Source: an uncultured Oscillospiraceae bacterium (GTDB taxonomy: Bacteria > Bacillota > Clostridia > Oscillospirales > Oscillospiraceae). From it: a stretch of DNA of 5,538 bases. The stretch is taken from NCBI GenBank assembly GCA_905233595.1, contig CAJOFI010000125.1, positions 1 to 5,538 of the forward strand, read 5' to 3'. The notes under the pieces were generated by a model. The model was not told the origin of the DNA. It did not search any database and saw only the letters and a program-made list of their open reading frames with translations. Positions 1 to 5,083 of this stretch are shown piece by piece (positions within the stretch are counted from its first letter, which is position 1; every line of letters begins with the position of its first letter). The position numbers and the translations under genes are program-made.

Positions 1-909
1 AGGCGACGGGATTCAAGCCGATCTGGTCGCCGAGGAGCTTGGCCTGCGCGGTGTTGCGCACGAGATTCACCGCCGCCCAGGTGAGCGTGAGCCCCAGCGC
101 GCGGCCGCTGTTGCCGAGCAGGAGGCTCACCGCCGCCCAGGGCAGCAGCACCGTCCCCACCCCGAAGACCGGCAGCGCGTCCACCAGCGCGGTGAGCGCC
201 GCAAGGCTCAGCACGCCGCGCACACGCAGCAGCCAGAAGCTCAGCAGCAGCTCGAGAAAGGTCAGCCCCATCAGCATGAGCTGCGTGCGCAGCAGCCCGC
301 CGAAGCTGCCCCGGAGATCGCGCCAGAGGCCCTCCAGCCGCCGCCGAAGCGCCTCGGGCAGCTGCGCCTGCAAAAAGGCGGTGCTGCGCGGATAGGAGGC
401 GGAGAGAAAATAGGTGCCAAGCCCCGCCGTCACGGCGAAGAGCAGCACGTCCGGCCCGCTCTGGGCAAGCTTCGTCGCCCGCGCGAGCAGCCACTGGGAG
501 AGACGCAGCGGAAGCTCCGTCAGCGCGTCCCCAAGGCTGTCAAGCGCGGCGTCCAGATAATCGCGCAGCTCCGCCGGGGCGCTGAGGCGGCGCCGGCGAG
601 GCGGCTCACGAGGCCCGGCAGCTCCCCTGCAAGGCGCGACCCCGCCGTGATGCAGCGGCTGCCCAGCGCCGCGAGCGCCCAGAGCAGCAGACCCAGCAGC
701 ACGAGCGTCAGCAGCGCCGAGGCCGGGGCGCGCCGCCAGCCGTGGCGCAGCAGGGCGCGCACCATCGGCTCCAAAAGCGCCGAGAGCGCAAAGCCCAGCA
801 GAAAGGGCGCAAGCCAGGGCAGCAGATAGCGCAGGGCGACAAAGAGCCCCAGCGCGCAGAGCGCCGCGTACAAAAGCAGCCTAAGCCCCCGGCGCGCATA
901 GTCCGACAT
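1..909 (-). pseudogene. ytvI: YtvI-like AI-2E family membrane protein, frameshifted, C-terminus beyond window
   Basis: This is a multi-spanning membrane protein of the AI-2E transporter family (PF01594), most like the sporulation integral membrane protein YtvI. The N-terminal part reads from ATG at 907-909. It has a hydrophobic segment at about residues 9-29 and then the family-typical LAPFLLGFALSALLEP. After about residue 107 this frame drifts into non-family sequence and stops at 520-522. The next frame carries the rest from about 580 down to base 1, with RDYLDAALDSLGDAL and the diagnostic DALPVFGVGTVLLPWA and LLGDQIGLNP. Joining the halves needs a -1 shift (one missing base) between about 580 and 610, for instance at the C4 run at 576-579. 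I see no canonical slippery heptamer. About 300 residues are visible, against roughly 340-370 for the family, so the C-terminus lies before base 1. The family and YtvI assignment are firm. Whether the frameshift is real or a sequence error is open. Confidence -1.
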
Positions 910-912
910 CGC

Positions 913-921
913 CTCACCTCC
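913..921 (-). promoter_or_regulatory. Ribosome binding site of the ytvI-like gene
   Basis: The minus strand reads GGAGGTGAG three bases upstream of the ATG at 907-909, counted from the end of the purine-rich match. The near-perfect Shine-Dalgarno sequence supports this start and suggests the gene was recently translated, despite the frameshift further in. Confidence -1.
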
Positions 922-942
922 ATGATTTTTTCATGCCCGGAT

Positions 943-970
943 TTGGCAGATTTTATTCCTCCTGTATAAA
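943..970 (+). promoter_or_regulatory. Sigma-A-like promoter of the aspartate kinase gene
   Basis: TTGGCA at 943-948 (-35) and TATAAA at 965-970 (-10) are separated by 16 bases and lie in a locally AT-rich stretch within GC-rich DNA. Transcription would start near 977 and give an untranslated leader of about 110 bases. The hexamer match is good but not perfect, and this is not experimentally defined. Confidence -1.
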
Positions 971-977
971 ATGGACT

Positions 978-989
978 GTGACACGTCAC
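978..989. promoter_or_regulatory. Small dyad at the predicted transcription start (operator-like)
   Basis: GTGAC and GTCAC are inverted copies separated by AC, giving a 12-base dyad at the expected +1 position of the promoter at 943-970. The centre is too short for an RNA hairpin, so a protein-binding operator is the natural reading. No regulator is encoded nearby and the match could be chance. Confidence -1.
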
Positions 990-1007
990 GGTTTTGCGCA
1001 GAGCGAA

Positions 1008-1070
1008 GCCCGGGAGCGCTTTCCGGGCGCGCGGCGCGGAACCGGGGCTGCGATGCCTTTCACAGCCCCG
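1008..1070 (+). other. Leader with two consecutive GC-rich hairpins before aspartate kinase
   Basis: The predicted 5' untranslated leader contains two stem-loops. The first pairs GCCCGGGA (1008-1015) with TTCCGGGC (1021-1028), including one G-U pair, over a 5-base loop. The second pairs CGGGGCTG (1043-1050) perfectly with CAGCCCCG (1063-1070) over a 12-base loop and ends 4 bases before the ribosome binding site. Neither is followed by a run of T, so neither is a standard intrinsic terminator. Aspartokinase genes of Firmicutes often carry a lysine riboswitch (L box), but the leader is shorter than an L box and I do not recognise L-box core sequence. It may be an attenuator-like or translation-modulating leader, or just GC-rich pairing. 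Confidence -1.
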
Positions 1071-1074
1071 AAAC

Positions 1075-1080
1075 AGGAGG
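1075..1080 (+). promoter_or_regulatory. Ribosome binding site of aspartate kinase
   Basis: AGGAGG lies 8 bases before ATG at 1089-1091. It decides the start: the open frame continues upstream to 933, but only this ATG has a ribosome binding site and the conserved N-terminus VQKFGGSS right after it. Confidence -1.
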
Positions 1081-1088
1081 AACACTTT

Positions 1089-1985
1089 ATGCTGCTTGTA
1101 CAAAAATTCGGCGGCAGCTCCCTTGCAAGCCTGGAGCGCCTGCGGCGGTCGGCTCAGATCGTGCAGCGCGCCGTGGGCGAGGGGCACCGCCTTGTGGTCG
1201 TGGTTTCCGCCGCGGGGGATTCCACCGACGAGCTGATCGACATGGCGCACGCCATCGACCCCGCGCCGCCCCTGCGGGAGATGGACGCGCTCGTTTCCAC
1301 CGGAGAGCAGCGCTCCGCCGCCCTGATGGCGATACAGCTCGGGCGTTTGGGCGTTGAGGCGCGCTCCTTCTCGGGCTGGCAGGCCGGGATCCGAACCGAC
1401 GCGGCGCACGGCGGCGCGCAGATCCTGCGCATCGACCCGACGCGCCTCGAGCAGGCGCTGGAGGCGGGGCTTACGGCGGTGGTGGCGGGCTTCCAGGGCG
1501 TCACGGAGGCGGGCGACGGGGCGGAACGCTGCGAGATCTACACGGACGTGGACGGCGTCTTCACCGCCGATCCCCGGCTCATCCCGGAGGCGCGGAGGCT
1601 TGCGCAAATCGACAGCCGGGATATGCTGGCGCTTGCGCGCGCGGGTTCCCAGGTGCTGCACCCGGACTCGGTGCGCATCGCGATGGAGCGGGGCGTGCCT
1701 CTGCGCCTGCTCTCGTCCTTCCACCCCGGCGAGGGCACCCGGGTCCTGCGCCTTCCGGAGAAGGAGCGCACCGCGCTTGCCGGTGTGACGCGCGACGCGG
1801 CCAGGGGCAGCGTCACGCTCGCGGGGCGCGGCGCGGACGCGGGGCTGCTCCCGGCGCTGTCGGCAGCGCTCAAGGCCGAGGGCGTCTCCGTTCTCCGCAG
1901 CGAGCTCGGGGAGAACGCGCTGACGCTTTACGTTGACCCGACGCGCCTCAACGACGCGCTGAATATTTTCCACAGTTTCCTATAA
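1089..1985 (+). CDS. lysC: Aspartate kinase, internally deleted and short at the C-terminus
   Basis: This belongs to the aspartokinase family, which phosphorylates L-aspartate with ATP in the first cytosolic step to lysine, threonine, methionine and diaminopimelate. It has 298 residues, against roughly 400 usual for a monofunctional enzyme. Visible landmarks are KFGGSS (6-11), VVVVSAAGDSTDELI (36-50), VSTGEQ (69-74), SGWQAGI (95-101), VVAGFQG (131-137), CEIYTDVDGVFTADPR (148-163), VLHPDSV (189-195) and LLSSF (207-211). Between GVTEAGD (137-143) and GAERCEIYT the family normally has about 20 more residues with TTLGRGGSDTTAVALA. Here that segment is absent without loss of frame. In E. coli LysC the Arg and Asp of this motif contact aspartate, so catalysis is doubtful. 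One ACT-like region (about 228-298) remains, where two are usual. The usual Arg in HPRSV and VRSSF is also replaced. Family membership is certain; activity is doubtful. The symbol marks the family only. Confidence -1.
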   Translation: MLLVQKFGGSSLASLERLRRSAQIVQRAVGEGHRLVVVVSAAGDSTDELIDMAHAIDPAPPLREMDALVSTGEQRSAALMAIQLGRLGVEARSFSGWQAGIRTDAAHGGAQILRIDPTRLEQALEAGLTAVVAGFQGVTEAGDGAERCEIYTDVDGVFTADPRLIPEARRLAQIDSRDMLALARAGSQVLHPDSVRIAMERGVPLRLLSSFHPGEGTRVLRLPEKERTALAGVTRDAARGSVTLAGRGADAGLLPALSAALKAEGVSVLRSELGENALTLYVDPTRLNDALNIFHSFL

Positions 1986-2086
1986 TAAGGAACTGTTCCG
2001 AAATAACTTGTGCAATCTGACTTGCCTTTTTCACCTGTAGCTTCGTTGTCAAATCTTGAAATACACAAAGTATTCCTGCGATTAAA
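1986..2086. other. AT-richer island after aspartate kinase, repeat-like, no gene
   Basis: Composition changes sharply from the GC-rich coding DNA at about 1960. No gene with a start, ribosome binding site and family signature is present. Small dyads occur: GGAAC/GTTCC around 1988-1998, and AATAC (2060-2064) with GTATT (2070-2074) over a 5-base loop. The text around 2008-2080 resembles, from memory, interspersed intergenic elements of gut Clostridia, but this is an unverified impression. Read on the minus strand it is open in frame for about 30 codons without a start, which is too short to call a gene. Confidence -1.
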
Positions 2087-2118
2087 GGGGATGTGAAAAA
2101 AGTCTTTTTCACATCCCC
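2087..2118. terminator. Perfect 14-bp hairpin between convergent genes, probable bidirectional terminator
   Basis: GGGGATGTGAAAAA (2087-2100) pairs perfectly with TTTTTCACATCCCC (2105-2118) over the tetraloop AGTC. It lies between the convergent aspartate kinase (plus) and MATE (minus) genes, about 100 bases beyond each stop codon. The T tracts lie partly inside the stem, and T-rich sequence follows on the plus side (2121-2141), with TTTAAT on the minus side. The structure is certain from the sequence. The terminator role is inferred, and it could instead be the end of a small repeat element. Confidence -1.
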
Positions 2119-2120
2119 AT

Positions 2121-2141
2121 AGTTTTCAGTTTTCAGTTTTT
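2121..2141. repeat. Three tandem AGTTTTC/T heptads
   Basis: AGTTTTC, AGTTTTC and AGTTTTT follow one another directly, two bases after the hairpin at 2087-2118. On the plus strand they give T-rich RNA after the stem and could help termination. They may also be slippage-prone low-complexity DNA with no role. Confidence -1.
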
Positions 2142-2187
2142 AGAACGATTCCGTCTTATGCGCAAAGGCTGAATTGTTACCTATCCT

Positions 2188-2212
2188 GAACGGTGAAAGG
2201 CTCTTCCCGTTC
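2188..2212 (-). other. Weak stem-loop just after the MATE stop codon
   Basis: GAACGG (2188-2193) and CCGTTC (2207-2212) are inverted copies. After a one-base bulge, GAA (2195-2197) and TTC (2204-2206) extend the stem. It starts 5 bases after the MATE stop codon on the minus strand but lacks a following T run, so it may protect the transcript end or be incidental. Confidence -1.
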
Positions 2213-2217
2213 CGCTG

Positions 2218-3597
2218 TTACGAACCGACGAGGTTCACAATCCATTTGCCGCTTCGCACGAGCCAGTTGCCCAGGGCGCATTTGATGAGCGTGAGGCTTT
2301 CGACCGCGACGTACATGGGCAGGATGGGCAGCTCGGTAAAGCGCGAGAGGAAGAAGGCCGCCGGGATGGACGCGAGCCAGGTGAACACGCTGTCAAAGAC
2401 GAAGGTGATGACCGTCTTGCCGCCGGAACGCAGGGTGAAGTAGCAGGCGTTTGCGTAGGCGTGCAGAGGCATGAGCGCGGCGCCCACGAGCAGCAGCCGC
2501 ACCGCGAGGGCGCGCACCCCCTCCGTGGTGTTATAGAGCCTTGGCAGCAGCGGCGACACCAGCGCCATCAGCGCGCCGACCGCCACGCTCAGCGCGACGG
2601 AGAAGGCGATCAGTTTGCGATCCTCGTCCCGGGCGCGCGCAAGCTCCCCCGCGCCGAGAAGCTGCCCGACGAGGATGGCGATGGCGTTGCCCATCGCGAG
2701 GAAGGCGCAGAAGAAGAGGTTTGAGATCGTCGAGGAGATGTTGAAGGCCGAGACCACCTCCAGCCCGCGCAGGGAATAGCACTGGTTGAGCGTGGTCATG
2801 CCGCCCGACCAGAGGAATTCGTTCACGAACAGCGGAAGCCCCATCACGGCGATCTGCCGCAAAAGCGCCCCCGGCACCCGCAGCGTGCGGAAGGCACCGC
2901 TGACGTAGGGGCAGCGCTCACGGTGGCGGTACGGCCAGAGCAGCACGACGCCGCACTCGACGAAGCGCGCAAGCACCGTCGCGATCGCGGCGCCCACCAC
3001 GCCCATCGCGGGAAAGCCCAGCTTGCCGAAGATGAAGACGTAATTGAACATGAGATTGACAAAGACCGCGATGATGCCCGCCTTCATGGGCACTACGGTC
3101 TCGCCCGCCTCGCGCAGCGTACTCGCGTACACCTGCCCCAGCGCAAAGGGCACGAGCTGCCAGAGCATGACCGCGAGATAGTCCTTCCCATAGCGGAGCG
3201 TCGCGGTGAGGTCGAGCGCCTCCTCCCCCTCGTGGAGGAAGAGGGAGATCAGCCGCTCCCCGAAGAGCGAGAGCGCCCCGCCGAAGGCGAGCACCGCAAA
3301 AAACGCGACGAGGAGCTTGACGCGCATGGTCTGGCGCACGCCCTCGTGGTCGCCCTTGCCGAAGAACTGGGCGGTGAAGATGCCCGGCCCCGCGAGGCCG
3401 CCGAAGACGCAGAGGTTGAAGACGAAGAGCAACTGGTTCACAATCGCGACGCCGGACATGGGCTCCGTCCCCACCTGGCCGACCATGACGTTATCGAGGA
3501 GGCTTACGAAGTTTGTGATCAGATTTTGGATCAAGATCGGCAGCAGCACCGCGAAGAGCTTGCGGTAAAACGCGCGATCTCCGATATATTTGTTCAT
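2218..3597 (-). CDS. MATE-family multidrug/metabolite exporter
   Basis: This is a MATE (multi antimicrobial extrusion, PF01554) secondary transporter. It is an inner-membrane antiporter that exports organic cations or metabolites using a Na+ or H+ gradient. The 459 residues match the family's usual size of about 450 and read as two homologous six-helix bundles. The first begins near residue 12 with LFAVLLPILIQNLITNFVSL and VMVGQVG. GKGDHEGVRQTM follows the second helix pair, and the family-typical NLMFNYVFIFGKLGFPAMG with VVGAAIATVLARFVE marks helices five and six. The second half begins near GLPLFVNEFLW. The ATG at 3595-3597 is the only possible start, since an in-frame TGA lies three codons upstream. 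No good Shine-Dalgarno sequence precedes it, which is unlike its neighbours. The gene is convergent with aspartate kinase and 266 bases downstream of the PrsW-family gene, so it probably has its own promoter, though I found none convincing. The substrate cannot be told. Confidence -1.
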   Translation of the reverse strand: MNKYIGDRAFYRKLFAVLLPILIQNLITNFVSLLDNVMVGQVGTEPMSGVAIVNQLLFVFNLCVFGGLAGPGIFTAQFFGKGDHEGVRQTMRVKLLVAFFAVLAFGGALSLFGERLISLFLHEGEEALDLTATLRYGKDYLAVMLWQLVPFALGQVYASTLREAGETVVPMKAGIIAVFVNLMFNYVFIFGKLGFPAMGVVGAAIATVLARFVECGVVLLWPYRHRERCPYVSGAFRTLRVPGALLRQIAVMGLPLFVNEFLWSGGMTTLNQCYSLRGLEVVSAFNISSTISNLFFCAFLAMGNAIAILVGQLLGAGELARARDEDRKLIAFSVALSVAVGALMALVSPLLPRLYNTTEGVRALAVRLLLVGAALMPLHAYANACYFTLRSGGKTVITFVFDSVFTWLASIPAAFFLSRFTELPILPMYVAVESLTLIKCALGNWLVRSGKWIVNLVGS

Positions 3598-3624
3598 AGT
3601 AACGATTCATTCTGACCCTATACA

Positions 3625-3645
3625 GGGGGGAGTTCAGAGGGGGGG
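3625..3645 (+). repeat. Paired G runs (G6 and G7) in the MATE leader region
   Basis: The plus strand carries six Gs at 3625-3630 and seven at 3639-3645, separated by AGTTCAGA. On the minus-strand MATE transcript these are C runs about 30-50 bases before the start codon. The runs could in principle form a two-block G-quadruplex on the plus strand. They are also prone to slippage and sequencing error. Confidence -1.
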
Positions 3646-3655
3646 ACGTCTCTGA

Positions 3656-3691
3656 TTTTTCGCCTCGCCCTAAACGTCGGAAGGCGAAAAA
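3656..3691. repeat. Inverted repeat with 10-bp arms
   Basis: TTTTTCGCCT (3656-3665) and AGGCGAAAAA (3682-3691) are exact inverted copies over a 16-base loop. On either strand the T tract is on the 5' side of the stem, opposite to a standard intrinsic terminator, so that role is unlikely in either direction. Confidence -1.
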
Positions 3692-3715
3692 CAATTCTAA
3701 ATAACGGGGCTTTGC

Positions 3716-3740
3716 CTCGGCAAAAACACCATAAGCCGAG
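3716..3740. repeat. Inverted repeat with 6-bp arms
   Basis: CTCGGC (3716-3721) and GCCGAG (3735-3740) are exact inverted copies over a 13-base A-rich loop. This is modest on its own and counts mainly as part of the hairpin cluster. Confidence -1.
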
Positions 3741-3765
3741 CCATGCGAGGCCTCATGCCGACCAA

Positions 3766-3792
3766 ACGAGGCGCGTCCCCCGTGCGCCTCGT
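3766..3792. repeat. Strong GC-rich hairpin with 9-bp arms
   Basis: ACGAGGCGC (3766-3774) and GCGCCTCGT (3784-3792) are exact inverted copies over a 9-base loop, and a G-T pair can extend the stem inward. On the minus strand it is followed by TTGGT, a weak T-rich tail, so it could serve as a second transcription barrier after the PrsW-family gene. Confidence -1.
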
Positions 3793-3814
3793 GCGAGAAG
3801 CATGAGTGCCCCTG

Positions 3815-3847
3815 ACTATTCAGTCCCCTTCAAGGGGACTGAATAGT
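3815..3847. terminator. 33-base near-perfect palindrome after the PrsW-family gene
   Basis: ACTATTCAGTCCCCTT (3815-3830) and AAGGGGACTGAATAGT (3832-3847) are exact inverted copies around one central base. As RNA this folds into a 14-bp stem with a 5-base loop. It starts 16 bases after the stop of the PrsW-family gene on the minus strand, the place for an operon terminator. There is no T run after it, so it may instead stabilise the transcript end, bind a protein, or be a repeat element. The structure is certain and the role is inferred. Confidence -1.
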
Positions 3848-3863
3848 TACTGTTCATAATGCT

Positions 3864-4577
3864 TCAAAAAACATCCCATCTCGGGTTCATATAGCCGTCG
3901 TTCCGGGAGATGCGGACGATCAGACGGTAGGCGGCGAGGAACATCAGCGCGACGAAGACGACGAAGACGGTGCTCATGCTCTCGGTCTGCTGAGAGGCGA
4001 TGAAGTCATAGCAGCCGTGCAGCAGCGCCGGCACCAGCAGCGCCATCCGCCGGCAGCGCCGCGAGCGCCCCTCCTCCCCCGAAAGCGCCCGCTTCTTCGC
4101 CGCGCCGTACCACGCGCCCATGAATACGCCGAAGCAGGCGTGCCCCGGCACGGCGGTGATCGCCCGTGCGATAGCGGCGCCCATGCCGTAGCGCAGGACG
4201 TAGGCGATGTTCTCCCAGAGCGCGAAGCCCAGCGACACGCTCACCGCGTAGACCACGGCGTCAAAGAGGCAGTTGAAGTCCGGCGCGTGCCAGGTGCGCC
4301 TCTTGAGCAGCAGGTACTTGAAGCCCTCCTCCGCGAAGGCGACGATCCCGAAGTACATCAGCACGTCATAGGCAAGCGTCCCCTCCGGGTAAAACCAGCT
4401 CAGCACAAGGTCGCCGAGCTGCTCGGCCAGGCTTGCAAGCGTGGTCGAGACGATGCCCAACAGCACCAGCGAGGCGATCAGCCCAGGCGGCTCCGGCTCC
4501 AGCCGGTCGGCGCGATAGACCTTGATAAGCAGCCACAGCGCGGGCACCACCGCCGCGATAATCAGAATGCTTTGCAC
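3864..4577 (-). CDS. PrsW-family intramembrane metalloprotease
   Basis: This is a member of the PrsW family (PF13367), membrane-embedded metalloproteases. B. subtilis PrsW makes the first cut in the anti-sigma factor RsiW. The protein has 237 residues with several hydrophobic helices (about 3-20, 33-51, 71-82, 104-120, 140-160, 178-194 and 203-220). The family motifs are all present: EEGFK (83-87), FDAVVYAVSVSLGFALWENI (105-124), GHACFGVFMGAWYG (145-158) and LLHGCYDF (185-192). Glu83/Glu84, His146, His187 and Asp191 are the likely metal and catalytic residues. The start is GTG at 4575-4577, chosen because GGAGG sits 7 bases upstream. That GGAGG lies inside the last codons of the preceding gene, and only two bases separate stop from start, so translation is probably coupled. 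No anti-sigma or sigma factor is visible in the window, so the substrate is unknown. Confidence -1.
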   Translation of the reverse strand: MQSILIIAAVVPALWLLIKVYRADRLEPEPPGLIASLVLLGIVSTTLASLAEQLGDLVLSWFYPEGTLAYDVLMYFGIVAFAEEGFKYLLLKRRTWHAPDFNCLFDAVVYAVSVSLGFALWENIAYVLRYGMGAAIARAITAVPGHACFGVFMGAWYGAAKKRALSGEEGRSRRCRRMALLVPALLHGCYDFIASQQTESMSTVFVVFVALMFLAAYRLIVRISRNDGYMNPRWDVF

Positions 4578-4579
4578 AC

Positions 4580-5071
4580 TTAAACCTCCAAACGGATCCG
4601 TTTGACCAGAATTCCGGCCAGAAGGCCGATCACAACGCCCGCAAGCGTCCCGCTGAGCACGAGGAAGGGCAGATAATATCCGATCGCGTTCGTCCCCAGC
4701 AGCAGGCAGGCCATGGCGATCTGCCCCACGTTATGCAGCACGCCGCCCACGACGCTCACCGCGATCTCGGAGAAGAGCCCGGTCTTCCTGAGCGCGAGCA
4801 TGCCGAGCAGGCTCAGCACCGCGCCCGCGACGCTGTAAAACAGGCTCGCGAAATTGCCGAAGAGCAGCGACACCAGCAGCACCCGCAAAAGGGAGATGAG
4901 CGCCGCCTCCCGCCAGCCGAGCTTGTAGAGCACGAACACCACCGCGATGTTGGCAAGCCCCATCTTCACGCCGGGGATCGCCACGAAGGAGGGGATCTGG
5001 CTCTCCACGAAGGAGAGGATCAGCGCCAGCGCGACGGCAAGCCCCATGACGGCCACTTTCTTTGTCCTCAT
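4580..5071 (-). CDS. Gx transporter family membrane protein (formerly heptaprenyl diphosphate synthase component I)
   Basis: This small membrane protein of PF07456 is annotated either as Gx transporter family or, historically, as heptaprenyl diphosphate synthase component I. It looks like an ECF-type substrate-binding subunit, which suggests uptake of a small molecule, but the function is not established. It has 163 residues that are almost wholly hydrophobic, about five or six helices. Family motifs are IPGVKMGLANI (32-42), LFGNFASLFYSVAGAVLS (70-87) and HNVGQ (113-117). I prefer ATG at 5069-5071, because GAGGTG lies six bases before it. The in-frame GTG at 5078-5080 would add three residues but overlaps that ribosome binding site. 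The stop TAA is two bases before the PrsW-family start. Upstream it follows the NusG-domain-II gene by about ten bases. These two families are often neighbours in Clostridia, near electron-transport or polyprenyl-synthesis genes, none of which are in view. Confidence -1.
   Translation of the reverse strand: MRTKKVAVMGLAVALALILSFVESQIPSFVAIPGVKMGLANIAVVFVLYKLGWREAALISLLRVLLVSLLFGNFASLFYSVAGAVLSLLGMLALRKTGLFSEIAVSVVGGVLHNVGQIAMACLLLGTNAIGYYLPFLVLSGTLAGVVIGLLAGILVKRIRLEV
4585..4589 (-). promoter_or_regulatory. Ribosome binding site of the PrsW-family gene, inside the upstream gene
   Basis: The minus strand reads GGAGG seven bases before the GTG at 4575-4577. It overlaps the Leu-Glu-Val end of the Gx-family gene, so ribosomes finishing that gene would uncover or re-use it. 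It identifies GTG as the start. Confidence -1.
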
Positions 5072-5077
5072 GCCGCG

Positions 5078-5083
5078 CACCTC
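5078..5083 (-). promoter_or_regulatory. Ribosome binding site of the Gx-family gene, overlapping the upstream stop codon
   Basis: The minus strand reads GAGGTG six bases before ATG at 5069-5071. Its first two bases belong to the TGA stop of the NusG-domain-II gene (5082-5084). This spacing favours ATG over the GTG at 5078-5080 and implies coupled translation. Confidence -1.

Larger units (their letters stand above)
3598..3863. other. Gene-free, hairpin-rich intergenic region upstream of the MATE gene
   Basis: There is no coding gene, tRNA or rRNA here. The stretch contains four separate inverted repeats (listed individually), a GAGGCCTC palindrome at 3747-3754, and two G runs on the plus strand (3625-3630 and 3639-3645). 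It would form the untranslated leader of the MATE transcript and the tail of the PrsW-family transcript. A small RNA or an interspersed repeat cluster is possible, but no known RNA family is recognised. Confidence -1.

Noticed and set aside
570..600. Programmed -1 ribosomal frameshift in the ytvI-like gene
   Set aside because: No X XXY YYZ slippery heptamer is present in the shift window. A missing base is the simpler explanation.
910..1000. A promoter for the ytvI-like gene on the minus strand
   Set aside because: Candidate -10 boxes such as TATACA and TAAAAT lack a paired -35 at proper spacing, and no clear sporulation sigma-factor consensus is visible.
970..1090. Lysine riboswitch (L box) in the aspartate kinase leader
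   Set aside because: The leader is only about 110 bases, shorter than an L box, and the conserved core sequence is not recognisable. Only two simple stems are visible.
708..1973. A 421-codon open frame on the minus strand opposite aspartate kinase
   Set aside because: It is a shadow of the GC-rich plus-strand gene, with Arg-rich low-complexity composition, no ribosome binding site and no family motifs. It also runs through the promoter region and into the ytvI-like gene.
2010..2086. Short minus-strand peptide or gene fragment in the AT-rich island
   Set aside because: About 30 open codons without start, ribosome binding site or identifiable family. It is better treated as part of a possible non-coding repeat.
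2923..3615. A 230-codon plus-strand open frame opposite the MATE gene
   Set aside because: It is charged low-complexity sequence rich in His, Glu and Arg with no recognisable domain. It arises from the hydrophobic codons of the real minus-strand transporter.
3598..3863. CRISPR array or tRNA in the hairpin-rich gap
   Set aside because: The inverted repeats differ from each other, there is no regular repeat-spacer pattern, and there is no cloverleaf or T-loop signature.
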